Shown: piece by piece, positions 10,953 to 24,500 of the stretch
How the letters are laid out: each line of letters begins with the position of its first letter
How positions within the stretch are numbered: position 1 is the first letter of the stretch
Assembly (NCBI GenBank): GCA_002110485.1
Contig: MOWL01000001.1
Span: forward strand, 744,001 to 808,000
Length of the DNA: 64,000 nucleotides
From: Emergomyces orientalis
Taxonomy: Eukaryota > Ascomycota > Eurotiomycetes > Onygenales > Ajellomycetaceae
Direction of reading: 5' to 3'
Made by a program: the position numbers and the translations under genes
The notes under the pieces: model-generated
What the model saw: only the letters and a program-made list of their open reading frames with translations
What the model was told of the DNA's origin: nothing
The model's database searches: none

Positions 10953-13588
10953 TTTGTATGGTTGGTTCGGGATTATCGAATGATATATCGCACATATCCC
11001 TTGTGTTAATGGAAAAATGTGGCTGAGATAGAAAATGGATGGAGTGAAACATTGAGGAAATCAGAGTTATTGGTTCAATTGCTCACAGAATAGGTGCTGG
11101 CTTTCAAATTGAACCTGGCATTTCGCCACGAAGGGATTGTGTCCCTAGAAACACGCTATGTGTATATTCAAAATGTGCATGGTTGGGGTGAGCAATCACA
11201 AAGTCACTCTCAAGACATTTTGAACACGATAATGTGCAATGTGAGCGGTAGCTATTCCTCTCTCCCAGATTCCCAGATTATGGATGGCTCTTTCCTCAAA
11301 ACCCTTCCCTATTGCTTTACCTCGTTAAAAGCATCTGGGCTATTTTGTCGCAAAAGTACCAGTCGAGCTTTCGCACGAATGGGAATGGGTTGGCAGCTGG
11401 TGTAGGTAGTTGTTTCATGTAGCACAAATATCTTGGGATAGTCATTTTCAGCATTAATATCGTGAATTGTTTATCATTGATGGGTAAACTGAGGTAAGCT
11501 TTCCCATAAGTAGTTTTGTGTCTATCGATTATCGTTGTTAAAGTGATACCATGATAACTTTCAGGATGGAGAAAAGGATATGAAAATATATATTTTAGTC
11601 AGTCCAAGTCCTTTCCTTTATCAAGTAAATATCGGGGGGAACTGCTCTACCCTTTCCGTTTACGTGTTCGGAGTCGATAGGTTTGATGATGCGGATTCAC
11701 ATTTTCGTTATTGTCATTGGAAACAAATATCAGGATTGACCAATTGCTATGCAAGCTACGCAAGCATACGCTGAGATTTTGCCAGGCGCCTAAATGGTGG
11801 GCTCTATTTTGTCATTTGGCTGCCTTTTCACCTTTATTTCGACGATAAGAGGTGCATTCAAAATGCTGCGATTGGGCTGCAAGTAGCTGCTTCGACCCTC
11901 CAAGGCCTGGGTTGACGTTAGCACGATGTTCCAAATTTAATAGCTCTCTCGAAACATATACCGACAGGAGCCTCTTTGGAGGAGCCTCTGGAAAGGCAGG
12001 GGTTGTTTGCACACGACTGTGCTGGTTTGGAATGAAGGTCTCATTGTCCATGGAATTGCTAACTGCATACTGCTCGCCTCAGCCCATGATTTTTCTGTCA
12101 GTGCACAATCCCTTTTTGCTTGGTTTTTATTATGGCTCTGGACCATTGCTATTTAGTTATCATTTGATTGGCACGCCGAAGTGAATGCGTCCTTTAAAAA
12201 AGTTCAGGATCATCCATTTTTTGCTCTGCCATGAATACTCTGAGTTCTAAGTCAACAAGGTCGTGAAAGTTGTATCAAAATGAAATGTGATCTCTGTTCA
12301 CCGAGAAAAAGTAAAAATTGAATAAAAAAAGCAGAAACGAAATGCAAAGGCCTCGCGCTCCAGAGCTCCATAGCATGTGCTCTTATGCAGGGCCGCCTGA
12401 AGCTGCTTGTCTTTGTTTTTAGCCCAGTTTTGGGCTGCTTTTCGGCTTACTGAGTACGTTGCCAGAGAGGTGGGTAAAGTGCCCCATGCCTCAAACTGGT
12501 GGAGAACGACAATGGATGCCACTAAGGCAAGGCTCTGATCCTTAATTAAACCTTCAAATTGGCGTGCGGATGGTGCCATGGTGGTCAAGCCCCTTCCCCC
12601 ACGACTTTAGTTCGGTTTCTGGTTTCTTGGACTTGTCTGTTTCGGTCATAGCCTGGTAGCTATTTTTCTGAATTTCTCGTATGTCCAAGCAAAAATAGTA
12701 ATTAATTCAGTGAAAGGAGTTTAACTAGCCAGAAATGAGAGGATGGAAATTTGTTTAGTTGCGGAGACCAAAAACCACAACCTTCGTCCCAAGACTTTCA
12801 GCTGTTGGCCAATAAGCGCTCCTGATTGATCAGTCGTTGCATCGTCCTCCAGCCAGCATGAATGAAGACCAAACCTCCCTATGCCAAAATAAGATCTGTC
12901 GGATCTTTTATCATCAAATATCAAGGCGAAGGGAGCCGAGGTTTTTTAGTTTCGTCCACTCTTCAGTTTCACACCATTATGATTGCAGGGGGCCGCTGGA
13001 GAGTCACCAAAAGGACCCCATTTCTATGCAGACTGAGGATCGCGCCTAATTGGTTAGCTTTTGTCTTGAGTTTTGGGGGTGTGCGAGATTCCCCAAACTC
13101 GGTGGCGCTTGTGGCTGACGCTAAACTTCTGCCATGGAGACTAGGATACAGACTGTGTGTGGTGACAGTGCTGAGGGGCTAGCAGCAGTCCCTCAAAAGG
13201 CATTTTCAACTCTGGTCAACAACACCATGAAATTGAAGCTGCAGATACCACGCGCATCTACAAAGGAAGCATTCAGAAAGAGTGCAATATAAAGTGTTTA
13301 CTAACCGTCACATCCTGGTGTAGCTCAAGCCATTAAGCATGTGGGTTCTTTTGCATGGCATCTCATTTAAATGTTTGCTGAACTTTCATTATTGTTGAAT
13401 GAGTGGGTGGGCGCAACCTCCGATGGTTTGGACAGCTTATTTTGGTCGAGTTTACTGGATCATTTGCTTCGATTGCCATTCATAAAACACCAAGCGAAAA
13501 TAATTGCGTTCGGAGTCAAATTGCGCCTGTTGTTGCCGTAGTTGTTCAGCTGTAAAGATTCGTAAAAAGTAGGCTACAGGGTGATTTC

Positions 13589-13631
13589 CTTCTTCTTCTT
13601 CTTCTTCTTCTTCTTCTTCTTCTTCTTCTTC
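13589..13631. repeat. CTT trinucleotide microsatellite
   Basis: About 14 uninterrupted CTT units (GAA on the other strand) in noncoding sequence. Likely to vary in length between strains. Confidence 0.95.
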
Positions 13632-14150
13632 ACATATCCCCGGGCTATCAACGGATGCGAATTGATTTTTAGAACGCCCTTCACTGAGCAGATTTCATGC
13701 TGGAAGAAAATTGGCTTGCTGGGCTTGTAGCGCTCGAAGAAGTGGCCTTGCTTGAGTCGATCATCCGACTAGTCTGTTACAGTGTCGCTGGCGACTGGCA
13801 AATGGACCGGGCCCATCTTCTCGGAGGAAGTCCAGCGTCTTAGAGCGTCTTTTAGCTAAATCCAGAGCAATTGATGCACATTAGATATCTCCATTTTCGG
13901 GCGTGAGCAGGTCCTGGATATCTTAATAAGCGATAATTACAACAGTGTGTGATTGGCGGAGTGTTGCCAATTTTGTTTCACAAATATTGCAGAATGCAAT
14001 TTTGCAATTCCAAGGTTTGCTAACCTTCGCTCTAGAAGGCCATCCCATATGAGAATACATCTTGGCAGATTCACGCTTTACGCGCTTGCGATTTTTGCAG
14101 TCGGTGTGTGTTTTTGCCTTGTAACGTTGATACATCCAGTGCCTGGTGCC

Positions 14151-14177
14151 AAAAAAAAAAAAAAAAAAAAAAAAAAA
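14151..14177. repeat. Homopolymer run of 27 A
   Basis: Uninterrupted adenines, read directly. The run could be a replication-slippage tract or the tail of an old retroposed sequence. I see no target-site duplication. Confidence 0.9.
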
Positions 14178-16022
14178 TTCAACAAGCTCTCAGTCTTGAC
14201 ATCCAGAGTCTGATAGGACAGCTACAACTGGCGCCTGGTCAGCAGCAATTGACCTCCTTGTGAATTGAGTTTGATCGACATATCAGACGCTCAGCAGCTG
14301 CCCTGTGTTTTATGGGATTTCAAAAATTTACTAACATGCAATTTCGCTTGACTGAGAAATTAGTCGGATCCATGCTATTTTTGTGGATTGTGGAACGGGG
14401 ACGCGCTGTCCCGATATCGAAAATAATCACATCCACAGCCACCTTCCAGCCTTCTAGCATAATCCATCGACGAACTTCTCCCTAATCCAATGGCTGGTAC
14501 GAAGCTTTTGGACCCGAGGGTAGCTTTTTGCTAGGGCCCTGCAGCGAAGTGTGAACTTTGAAGTCGGGTCAGAGCCCAAACAACACGCGCCGCCGGTGGA
14601 TTTTCCCAACCCCTGTCCTCCCCGGCCCACTCAAAGGACAATTGATTCACACGGAAATTGAACACTTGAACCAAGAATGGGCTGTTTGACGCTGTGCTGG
14701 CTAGGGTACCGAATCGTCGTAATCGACGAGGTTCCTGCGTTTGGACACCTTGGCCCTGGCGCTGTCAAATACGACGACACGCATCAGCTGCCTCTTTTGA
14801 AAAACATTGAAAATGTTGGAAGAAAAAAAAAAACCCCCCTAGTTACTGCAGTTGGTGAATAATGGTGCAAATACCACATATTCTTGTGTCTGCAATTGTT
14901 CGTGGCAGCATTCTCAGGATTTAGAGTGTTCTCCCGCTGACGTTTCGGATACTTTAACCTACTTCAGGGTGGGGTGGCTAGGGCCATTATTACGCAAAAG
15001 TTTCTGGCCCCTCGACGGTTGTAGATAAACTATAGCACCTCTCTGGGGTGCTCTAAGCTTATCCACCTCTGCAAATAAAATCTGCAAGATTGCTGATCGA
15101 CCTTCCCCTCTTTCTCATCCAGTTGGCTAGACCTCCTGGGTCAATGGCTTCGTCCGTTTGAGAGTTGAGGAGAGAGAGGGAAAAAAGAAAAAAGAAAAAA
15201 AAGGGAGGAAATAGGAAAACAGAAACGAGAAAGGAGAAAGGAGGAAAAGAAAAGAGCTCTCCTTCATCAGTGAGTGTTCCATGTGTCTTATTACTATTAT
15301 TATTGACTGTTCTCATTTGTCTCTTTACTTGGTACTCTTGTCCTTAGCTCGTTTTTCTGTATTTATTTCCTGACTTGCCTGGGTGGTCCCGCGGTCCTAC
15401 GTTTTTTTGTGGGAAAAGTTGTCTGAAGAACAGTTTCGTGGATACTCCGTCCTGTGGCTTGAGACTTGACCATCGCTTCTTCTCTGGCTACAGTTTGGTT
15501 CTTAACGTGGTAGCTCCTCCTTTATGCACGAGCAGAAAAGTCTTGGGCGTTTCACCCCACGATTAGCTTCACGAATTCCTGCCTTTCTCTTTGATGGAGG
15601 CTTTTATGCTCCTGGCTCCATTGACCTTCCCCCAATTCGTTCGGAGAATCTCTCATCATATATTCTCTACTTGTTGTTCGTTATTACTGTGTTGATATCC
15701 TTGCCTTTTAGACTGATTCTAAAATCTTGTTATCGCAGTCCCGCCACAACCACTCGGCGCATCCCATATCTGGTTGTATCATCCGCGGGGTAAAAACGCT
15801 ATTGTGGGTAAATGTATCGGGCATTTTACATTTTTATTGCTCACAATTGCGCATTGTCATCGCCTGAGAATCTCTCTGTGGCGCCATCTTGTGGCGTGTA
15901 GGTAGCCAGGCTTTTACATCTTGGGGATGGCATTAGATCCTAGTCAGCACTCAAATATCTTCCGCTTTCGCCGCATAGAGCCATCGACTTCCCAGTCTCA
16001 ACGATTCCAAGACTGTTAATTG

Positions 16023-17389
16023 ATGGACTACAACATTCGTGACACTACTGGGTCGCATCAACCTGGAGAGCGATGTATGGCGATGTCCACCGATCAGCAC
16101 CTCCAAGGAACGAGTCAAGACCTGACCATGGATACCACTGCGGGATCAGCCGCTGACAAAAAGCGCAATAAACTGGGATACCATAGAACATCTGTTGCAT
16201 GCGGTAAGCCGTTCATTCAACATAAATATTGGAGGGTTCGATTACATGCGCACTAGGACCTTAACTTCCTACACCCTCTCTAGTTGCTGCTTTTCCCCTC
16301 TGGTTTGATACGTATGATGGTTTCTAACCGACGTGAGTGCAGTACATTGTAGGAGAAGGAAAATCCGATGTTTACTTGCCTCCGACGATACGCGGTGCGA
16401 AAATTGTATTCGGTTGAAGAAGGAATGCCATTTTTTCCCAGTGGATCAACAACCTCCTATAGAAACGAAACGGTCTCGCGCATCATCAAAGGCTGGGACC
16501 ACATCAACAGACGCATCGATAACTTCATCACCGCCGGCGTTGGGAGGTGGAGTAATGATGGATCAGAAGGATTCGTACTTCCAGTATGCACCAATGCCTC
16601 TAAGTTCGGGTCAAGATATCTCCCCGTTCGAAGCCGGTCCATTCGCTGCGGCCTCCATGTCAAATTTCAGCCCAGGTTCGTCCTCGCACGCTTGGTGCAT
16701 TTGTTAAGCCAGCGACTGACTTTTCCATAGATCCTCTAAGCGCACACGATTTAAGCGCTGTTCAGCCTGTAAACCAACCCGTATCGTGGGACGGCCCTTC
16801 ATATTTTGATCAAAACCTGCCCGGCGTAATGACGAAGTCCCAAATTACCACGCCAACGAATACCTTGTGGAACCATACCTCACCAGTAGCACCTCTTTCC
16901 ACGGGCCCTTCTATTCCCGGGACTCCTATCACCCCCGGCATTCTTCCTTCCACCGGTGACCCAACAGCATTTGGCATACCTGATAGCTCTGTTTGGGGCG
17001 CACAACCAACGAGGTCAATTACTCTCGCCTCAGGTAATCTCGCACAGTACCAAAACCAGTATCAGCAACAGATATCGCCAGAATTTAAACGCCGAATGAC
17101 TGCCCCAGGAGATACATATGGCCGCGCAGTCAATAGCCCAATGGCAGAATTACCATCATCAACAATCCCTATTTCTTATACCCAAACGCAATCCCCAGTA
17201 GGCTATACTTCGTGGGAAGCATTCCAGGGACAACCAGTAATGTCTTCTAACCCCAATCAACCAGTTATTGGGTCGACTCCAGATGGGTTAGGCGGGTGGT
17301 ATCCAGCTGACCCGCAGCAATACGCAAGGATGAAACAGGAGGAAGCAAATGCTCTAGCCAGATTATCACAATCCACGAACCCACCTTGA
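16023..17389 (+). CDS. Zn(II)2Cys6 (C6 finger) transcription factor
   Basis: A fungal binuclear zinc-cluster regulator of 390 residues. Exons are 16023-16203, 16343-16675 and 16731-17389; introns are 139 and 55 nt with gtaagc/cag and gttcgt/tag ends, and phases match. The DNA-binding domain is at residues 60-89: Cys60, 63, 70, 79, 82 and 89 form C-x2-C-x6-C, a loop, then C-x2-C-x6-C. The first intron splits the codon immediately after Cys60, inside the cluster. Upstream of the cluster is a basic KKRNKLGYHRTS stretch. After it the protein is Ser/Thr/Pro/Gln-rich with no recognisable fungal middle homology region, so it is a short member of the class. The codon before the start ATG is TTG. The C-terminus ends at TGA after an Ala/Arg-rich segment. 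Nuclear; target genes cannot be inferred from the neighbourhood. Confidence 0.92.
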
Positions 17390-18677
17390 ATGGGAACACC
17401 GTCTGGTGCCGTGCGAAAATACGTACGCGGAGGCTTAAAAAGAAGCGGAGCCTCACTTTACTGGAAACACTGGACAATGGCAGCATGCCTCCCTCAATTA
17501 CCCAAAACCGGCAGAGAGGAAATAGAATTCTTTCCCTGCTCTTGACATCTATATATACTCGATCTCTCCGAAATCACACCACTTCGCTAAGTTTATACGT
17601 TCTATAATCGGTTTTGGAATAGTTCATTAGCTGGCGCAATGAAAGGGAATGCCTTTAGGGAGATAAGGAGTTGGAAAATAAAGGCTTCTAACTGGGTAGT
17701 GGTAAACACACTCCGCCTCTTCCATTGTCACTTGTGTGGTCTTCGTTCACTGGTTCTATCAACGAATTTTCAAATAGAATCTCCACAATTAGGATTTTCT
17801 TCCCTGCTGAACTCCTCTCTGTATCTCTTTTTCGTTTCAATCCTCTTCCACTAGCCGATTTTTATGATGTGCGAGCACATTCATGTCGCCTGCGGCGATT
17901 TCAGTTTCGGTAACGAAAACAACCTTTCGGACCATCCTTCTTTCAATTCCTCACACTTGTCTTTTATTCTTCATCTTAACTTGACTCTGATACCCTTCAC
18001 TCTCCGTTTTACAGCATCGTCAAACCACCAACTCGAGCTTATTGTCGACGAAATGTGTGGTCGCCGTGTTGGTTGGTGGGATACTCCTTACAAGCAATAC
18101 TTCTCCAAATCCTTTGCATCACCATATTGATCTTAATGTACCATGTATCGACCTTGTGTGTCATATGTGCATCCACTTGTTACCATCAATTCTCAGTAGC
18201 TGGACTCAGTAGCTGGAAAGGAACTCTATTTTATTTTAAATACGTCAACTTCTCAACTTTGCCTACCTTGCTAACTTTCTTGTGACACACATCCCTATAT
18301 GTTTTCCGGTTATGGATTGGATGATATCAAAACATTTTCAATGCTGTTCTATTCCCCTCATCGTTTCCCAGGTTTTATGGTGCTTCATCTCTCTTCTGTT
18401 TGTGGTTCTTCACTCGATCTTCGCCTCCCATCAATTGCCTTCTGGTGGCAGTATCACGTTTCGATTATTTGTCAGACCTCAGTTGAAAATACCACTGCTA
18501 TCCCTCCCCCCCAGCGCGCCATAACGTCCGATTCTTTATTGACAATGTCATTCCTCACAAGGCATCACTTGTTGGGCTGTTCCTCCTGGAGAACCGATGA
18601 GAAAAGAAAAGATTGCACCCTTTCCTCTTTCTTTTTTTTCCCCCCCATTTTAATTGCTCACTGCCTTCGTCCTCATA

Positions 18678-18695
18678 TTTTTTTTTTTTTTTTTT
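18678..18695. repeat. Homopolymer run of 18 T
   Basis: Read directly, within a pyrimidine-rich stretch downstream of the zinc-cluster gene. Confidence 0.9.
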
Positions 18696-20282
18696 GTTGG
18701 GCCTCTTCTCTCACTTATGACCTGTTTTCTACTTTCTCTTTGGTCTCTGCATATACCTTTAGATTGACATATTCTTGGTAGACATATCTAAAGAAAAAGG
18801 GCGCGCGCATAACTATACTTACGGGTGGCAAAAATTATTACTACTGAATTATTTACACTGGTTTACCAAAAGATTACTCTTTTCTACCATATGTTGAATA
18901 TGGTTGGATTTTATACTCTTACAAAACTGTAAACATTTTTCGTAAAGAAAGATTGACAGCCCTTTTAGCCATTCATGATCTTATATATGAAAGAAAAAAA
19001 AAAATGAAAAAGCTAAATTTATTTTTTGATTTATGCTCAGTTCCTTGTTTACCTGTACCCACCGTCACGGTGTTCAAACGTAGTTATAACTTGAAGAGTA
19101 AAACTTAACCCACAACCGGGAGGCGCTCGATCAGTGTGACCACAGTTTTCCCAGACGCTGCATATCCTAGTAATCCAGCGGTTTTATCTGATTGAGCTCA
19201 ATAATGCTGAATTAATTCCACTGGCTGAGTGTTTTGTGATAAGTTCTGTACAAATAAAGTTTCATAAGGTTTTTAAGGTTGTGGGTCTTGTTGTCCTACC
19301 AAGCCCGCAAAGGCCACTCACCCAACAACCTTGGTCACACACCCGTCTGGTTTCCTGCTTCCGGCCCGTGGCCGTTTTACCACCTTTTAAGCCTTTCTCA
19401 ATTGTCAGAGATCGCAATCAAACTTTGGTTGGAATTCTCCGTTGCTGAAGTAACTCGCTTTCCCTAGACTCGCTGCGCCACACGGAAAACCCCCCTTTCG
19501 GCTTTCTCTGCCTCCATCAAACTCACTAACGGGCGGAAAACAAAAAGTAAGATGCAGCGGGGATTTTACCTCCTGCATCCGGAATCCTGCCTCCACCCAC
19601 TCCAGAAACCTGCATGGATCGCATGACGCCTTGCATAAAATGGGCGTGGAATGTATCCAAAGAATACAGAACTCACTGATCCGTATCCCTCTGGACACAA
19701 CCCTGCGCTCCTCAGCAATTCTCGGATTATTTACGCACCACAAGATTTGGAATTACTTCACTTAAGATGTGTGTATGAATGACTCACTCTCGACATTTTT
19801 CCAATCGACATTTTCCCAAGTGTGTTGATATATATTTAAGCAGCTTTGCAAAGTTTATGACCCCGTCTGCCTCCTTCTCTCTTATCCCATTCCCCACCTC
19901 AATATATCATTCGACAGGCATGAATGTTAAACTAAAGGTGAAATGCCTAGGTGCTTTAGGTGCCATTTCGAAATTCTGTAGGGATGAAGAAACCAAGTTG
20001 TGGTTATCTTTGACTTGGTTCTTAGCTAACGAAACAAGGAGACCAAGCCCTCGTCTTCGGGCTATTTATTACCCAGCTTTTGTTTTAAGTTTTAGTTAGC
20101 TAGAGGGTACTGTCAGATGGCACTGAGCAATTCAAGTTAACTCAAGGGAGTAGAAACGGGCTAGAAAGGGAGGCAAGGGGGTGGTTATATTTTTGTTGCC
20201 GTGTAATATTTGTGTCCAAACCCTCTGAATTCCCAGTCCCTTTACCAGCAGATTTTCATTGCCTTGCAGCTAAATATTCCCC

Positions 20283-20304
20283 AAAAAAAAAAAAAAAAAA
20301 AAAA
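20283..20304. repeat. Homopolymer run of 22 A
   Basis: Read directly, flanked by CCCC and TTTG. Noncoding. Confidence 0.9.
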
Positions 20305-21582
20305 TTTGAACTAAGAATCACACTGATAAAAGAGCGGACCGTGACTAGTATAAGAAAACATAATATCATAAATTCATGCTAATGAAAACGCTATCAACCA
20401 AGACCTATATATGTAAGTAATTGAAAATCTCAAGATAAAATTGTGAACCACGACCGTGTGTCGTTTATCATCAAACAAAAAGGGGGCAGGTACTTAAGTA
20501 TTAAGGAAGTTAAAAATAAATAGAAGATGAAAATGTGCAGTCAAATGATAAACATAGCATAAAGAAAGGAAGGAAGGAAAAAGCAAGAAAGGGGAAAGAA
20601 AAAGCACGTATAGGACACGCAAGCGGCCGGGAACAAAATCACTAGATGTTCATACCTCCATAGCTTCGATGAGAGCATGAGGCTAACATAAAAAAAACCG
20701 GCAAAATCAACCAGGGCGCTGGAAAATATAGACGCATGAAAAGATGAAAAGACCAAACCAAAAACACCGAACAATGTACGCAAAGGGACCAAGAAAAAGC
20801 AAAAAAAAACAAATGAAGATGCGCACTTCTGTCCACCGCCCAACCAAAAACAAAAACGAAAGAGAAGCAGAATGCGAAAACAATAAGGAAAGGGGCAACT
20901 CAAGTGATGATATGGCAAAAGGGGGAAAAACAAGGGGGGGAAGCTTCGGCATGTAGCAGGTGCGGGCAAGAAACACGGAAGAAAAAGGGAGGGAAAAAAT
21001 ATAAAAAAAACCGGTTGGTTGGGCAAATGGGAACAGACGCGATGGTATCAATCATATCAAATCACATTAAGCCAACCTCAACGGAATAGGACTTGACGGG
21101 AAAGAGAATCGGAAAGGGGTGATGAGAAAATGAAAACAAAAACTAAAATAAAAATTAAATAAATAAATAAAAAAGAACGAAGAAGAGGGCGGCAAAACAA
21201 AGTCGTAACATCAATAACTGAATACACCTCAAAGGCGTCACGTCACCGACGGACGCAACACCCCATCCAACCAACGCCTCTACTGGGGAATTAAAGCGCC
21301 CTCCCAAGTCACTATCAAAAGTAAAAACATGAAATCTATATTTATTATCGAACAGAGTCTCCCGAAAAAACGGGGATAACGGAACAAAGTTCCCCATGAA
21401 AATCCACCTGGAAAGAAGGGGCCGCCCGCCAAAAAAATGCCTTTGCGTCCAAAAATAATATCACCCGCAATATTAGGACGTGCCTCACGTGAGAAGGACA
21501 AAATCGGTTCCGGAAAACAATCAATATATAAGTTATGGTCCGAGGCGGCGTGTCAGGGATCTCCCAACATGAATGACCCTTT

Positions 21583-24500
21583 TCAAAGGCTCATGGTTAG
21601 CCACTCCCATTCTTGGCTCCCGCCTTGTCTAGCACCAGCAGCAAGGCTGTGATGGGCGGGATTGGTAGCAGCCGGCGGCTGAGTTGTAGCTGGGGCAAGT
21701 GGCTTCGGTCTACTTAATAGGAAGGCTGATTTGCTCGAGTTATCCGTCGCATCGCGCATTTCTGCTTCCTGGGAGCCCTGGAGTCCAGCAGGTGCCTTTT
21801 CGAAGCGGCGAGTACGCTTGGTCATAACTTGGACCGGTGCTCGTATCTGAGCGAGTGTGCTAGCTAATGAGGTTGGCGCTGGTTTCGGCGGGGCCGCAGC
21901 GATGGGCACAACACCACTTTTTGCAGGCACTGAATAGCTGGTGGGAGTACTTGCTGATATTGAACCACTATTCGACGCTGGGGCGGAGGGTGGAAGATCC
22001 GACACCCCATGGCTTTTACTAGTCGTGACCGTTGTTGGAGGTGGTTGCTGCATGGAATTCTTCCGCGATACTTTTTTTGCGGAACGAGCTGCAGCAGCTC
22101 CAACCGGGAGGCTATTACCGCTTCCTCGGTTGCGCTTTTTGATCACATCTGTTTTCAGTGAGAGTGGACGGACAACACCATGTAATTTCAGGAACAAGCC
22201 GCAAGCATTACAGAGGGGCTGACCCTCTGGATTTCTTCGCCATAAGGGAGTGGTCTGTGTGAAACAGTTCGTGCAACTGGTTGGCGCACCAGATTGTTCA
22301 CTCTGCCTGATGCCACCAGGGCTTGCAGGCCTTGATGGGGCTGCGCTACTGAATCCCGATTTTCGCGGAGAATTCGGCGATGTATTCGGTTGAGTGTTCG
22401 TGCCTTGATGGAGGAGCTGCGTGGTGTTGGGAGTTGAAATTGTCCGGGGAATCTTTTGCCTCCTTGGATCTTGGTCTCGGTTACGAATTTCACTTACTGA
22501 GGCGGCAGAACCATGAGTGCGGCCCAAGCCTCCATTGGCCCAATCTCGCCTGAAGTCAGCAATTTCTGTTCCACCGATCGTGACCTGTTTTCTATGACCA
22601 TGGAAACTATTTGGTACAGAGTTAAACTGTTCAGTCAAACGTGACTCCCACTGTAAGCTCGAATTATTAAGATCCATGGCGGAATCGTCCACAGCACTAT
22701 AATCGGACTGCATAGCCATGGATCTGTCAGGGAATGGATTCCCATCCTCATCTTCATTATCAGAATCTGCACCGAAGGTAAACATGTTTCTATTGTTGGC
22801 TAAGTTTCGAGACTGTCGAGGTGGACCAGAAGAGAAGTCGCCGCTGGTTAGGACTTGGGTTGGATCCACATGCTGGTGTTGTATCAGGAAGCCAGGTGAC
22901 GGAAGGTTTGAGTGGTTAGCACTACTCATTGCGTTGAAACCAGACTCATTAGTGGGATGATAGAAGTGATGGGGCTGCGAAGATACAGGACAGTTCGAGG
23001 ATCCGCGAAAGTTCCCTATTGAACGGTTTGTCCTCGGGCCAAGGCTACTTTGCTCGAAATACATCATATGTTCGTTATCAAAACCTGGTTGGGGCGTTGA
23101 GGCAGCGGATTGATACCCCGACTGTGGTGGTGAATAGAAGTCGGTTGAGTTGAGGGAAGAGCCCATTGGAGTATGAGAATAAACAGTTTGGAAAAGCCCA
23201 CCTGTCACCAGTGGAGAATCAGATGGGGAGAATGGATAGTTCTGCTGGAAAGGGTTTGCGGAGGTTAGAATAGAATCGTCACGAGGCTGAAACGTTGCCA
23301 AGTTGAAAGGAATGCCTGGAGAAACGTGGTAGTTAACTGGATAGGCGGAGTGAGGTTGATCGAGGCTGTAGTCAGTCATACTAGTATCAAAATCTGGCTC
23401 GTTAGGTATGATGAGGCCAGTAACAGGAGGCACCTGAGGAGATGCTTCAGCTGGTCGTTTCCGCGCCTGCTTCAAACGAAATGTCAGCGGGAAAAAGCCC
23501 CTTTCAAAAATGAAGACAAGAAGCACTTAAAAGAAGACATACGTTTCTCTCATCAACACTAGTTTTGCGAACACGTCGCTGCACATACCCAAATTCGTCA
23601 TTTCGTCGATGATGTTGAGGCGGGTGGGGAAACGAAGCAGGCATAAAGTTATCTGGTGGGGGAGATTGCTGGGTCTTGCGTGATTTAATTGGGATCGCCG
23701 ATGCCACTGCATGACTTGAACCAGTCGCTTCAGCAGGCGGGGACGCGGACAAACCCGAAGGGGAACCTATGGAAGATGGTACAATGAAGTCGTCAATATT
23801 CATTGGATCTGATTCAGCCGGAGCGCTATCCCCATCAATTGACTGTCTAAGCCTAGCTATACCGCTGGGGCCAGTAGCAAATTTCGATATTTGTTTGTCC
23901 TCTCTATTTCTCAATCATAGTCAGTAACAGCACCATTCAATCAAAGTAAAATATAAACTAGATGAACATAAGGGGAAAAATACACAAAAGAACCCGAGGG
24001 AGGATGCTTTGACGTAGGAAGAATATTAACACGTACTCTAGGGCTTTCGAATCATTCAAGAAACCTGCATTTTCAAATATATCAGCCTCTTCACGCTCTC
24101 TCTTCTTCCTCAAGTTCATAGCCATCATGCGCCAGGTGAGGTTCTCCATGCGCTCCTGGTTGGGCAATTGGGATTTAGTCCGGCTGTAAAGTTTCCATAT
24201 CTGAGTCGCTAGCGGATCCTGCTTCTGCATTTCGTCCGTATTCTCAAACCCGCCGCCGGGCGTGCCATCTCTCCAGTCTGGGAAGACCGATTCACGCAGC
24301 AGGCCACCGCCAACAACACGGTCATGGAGTGACGGTTCCAGGGGTTTGTCGTTGGCGAACGAGGTTTTCCATGAGTCATCGTGCTGTGAGGTGAGGTGCG
24401 GATAGTGCGATTGGGGTGAACTGATATCCCCGAGGTCAAAGGAGGGAGGAGAGGGAAAGTCAAAGTTGGAGTTGTTGTAGAAGTGGGTAGCGGTGGTAGT

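Larger units (their letters stand above)
9336..16022. other. Gene-poor region, about 6.7 kb
   Basis: No gene supported. It starts with the hydrolase 3' flank, which has A-rich and G-rich runs at 9416-9445 and 9711-9733. It also contains a perfect palindrome (10741-10764), a 7-bp tandem repeat (10917-10952), a CTT microsatellite (13589-13631) and a 27-base A run (14151-14177). A purine-rich tract lies at about 15165-15256. A minus-strand open frame at 12298-12579 is weakly coding-like. The last kilobase is probably the promoter and leader of the Zn2Cys6 gene. Confidence 0.4.
17390..21582. other. Intergenic region between convergent genes, about 4.2 kb
   Basis: Holds the 3' flanks of the Zn2Cys6 gene (plus) and AreA (minus), a T18 run, an A22 run and long A-rich stretches around 20.5-21.2 kb. 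Open frames there (for example 20541-21026) are Phe/Leu/Ser-rich by-products of A-rich sequence. No gene seen. Confidence 0.45.

Noticed and set aside
20541..21051. Long Phe/Leu/Ser-rich minus-strand frames
   Set aside because: They arise from A-rich noncoding sequence, have biased composition and overlap each other.
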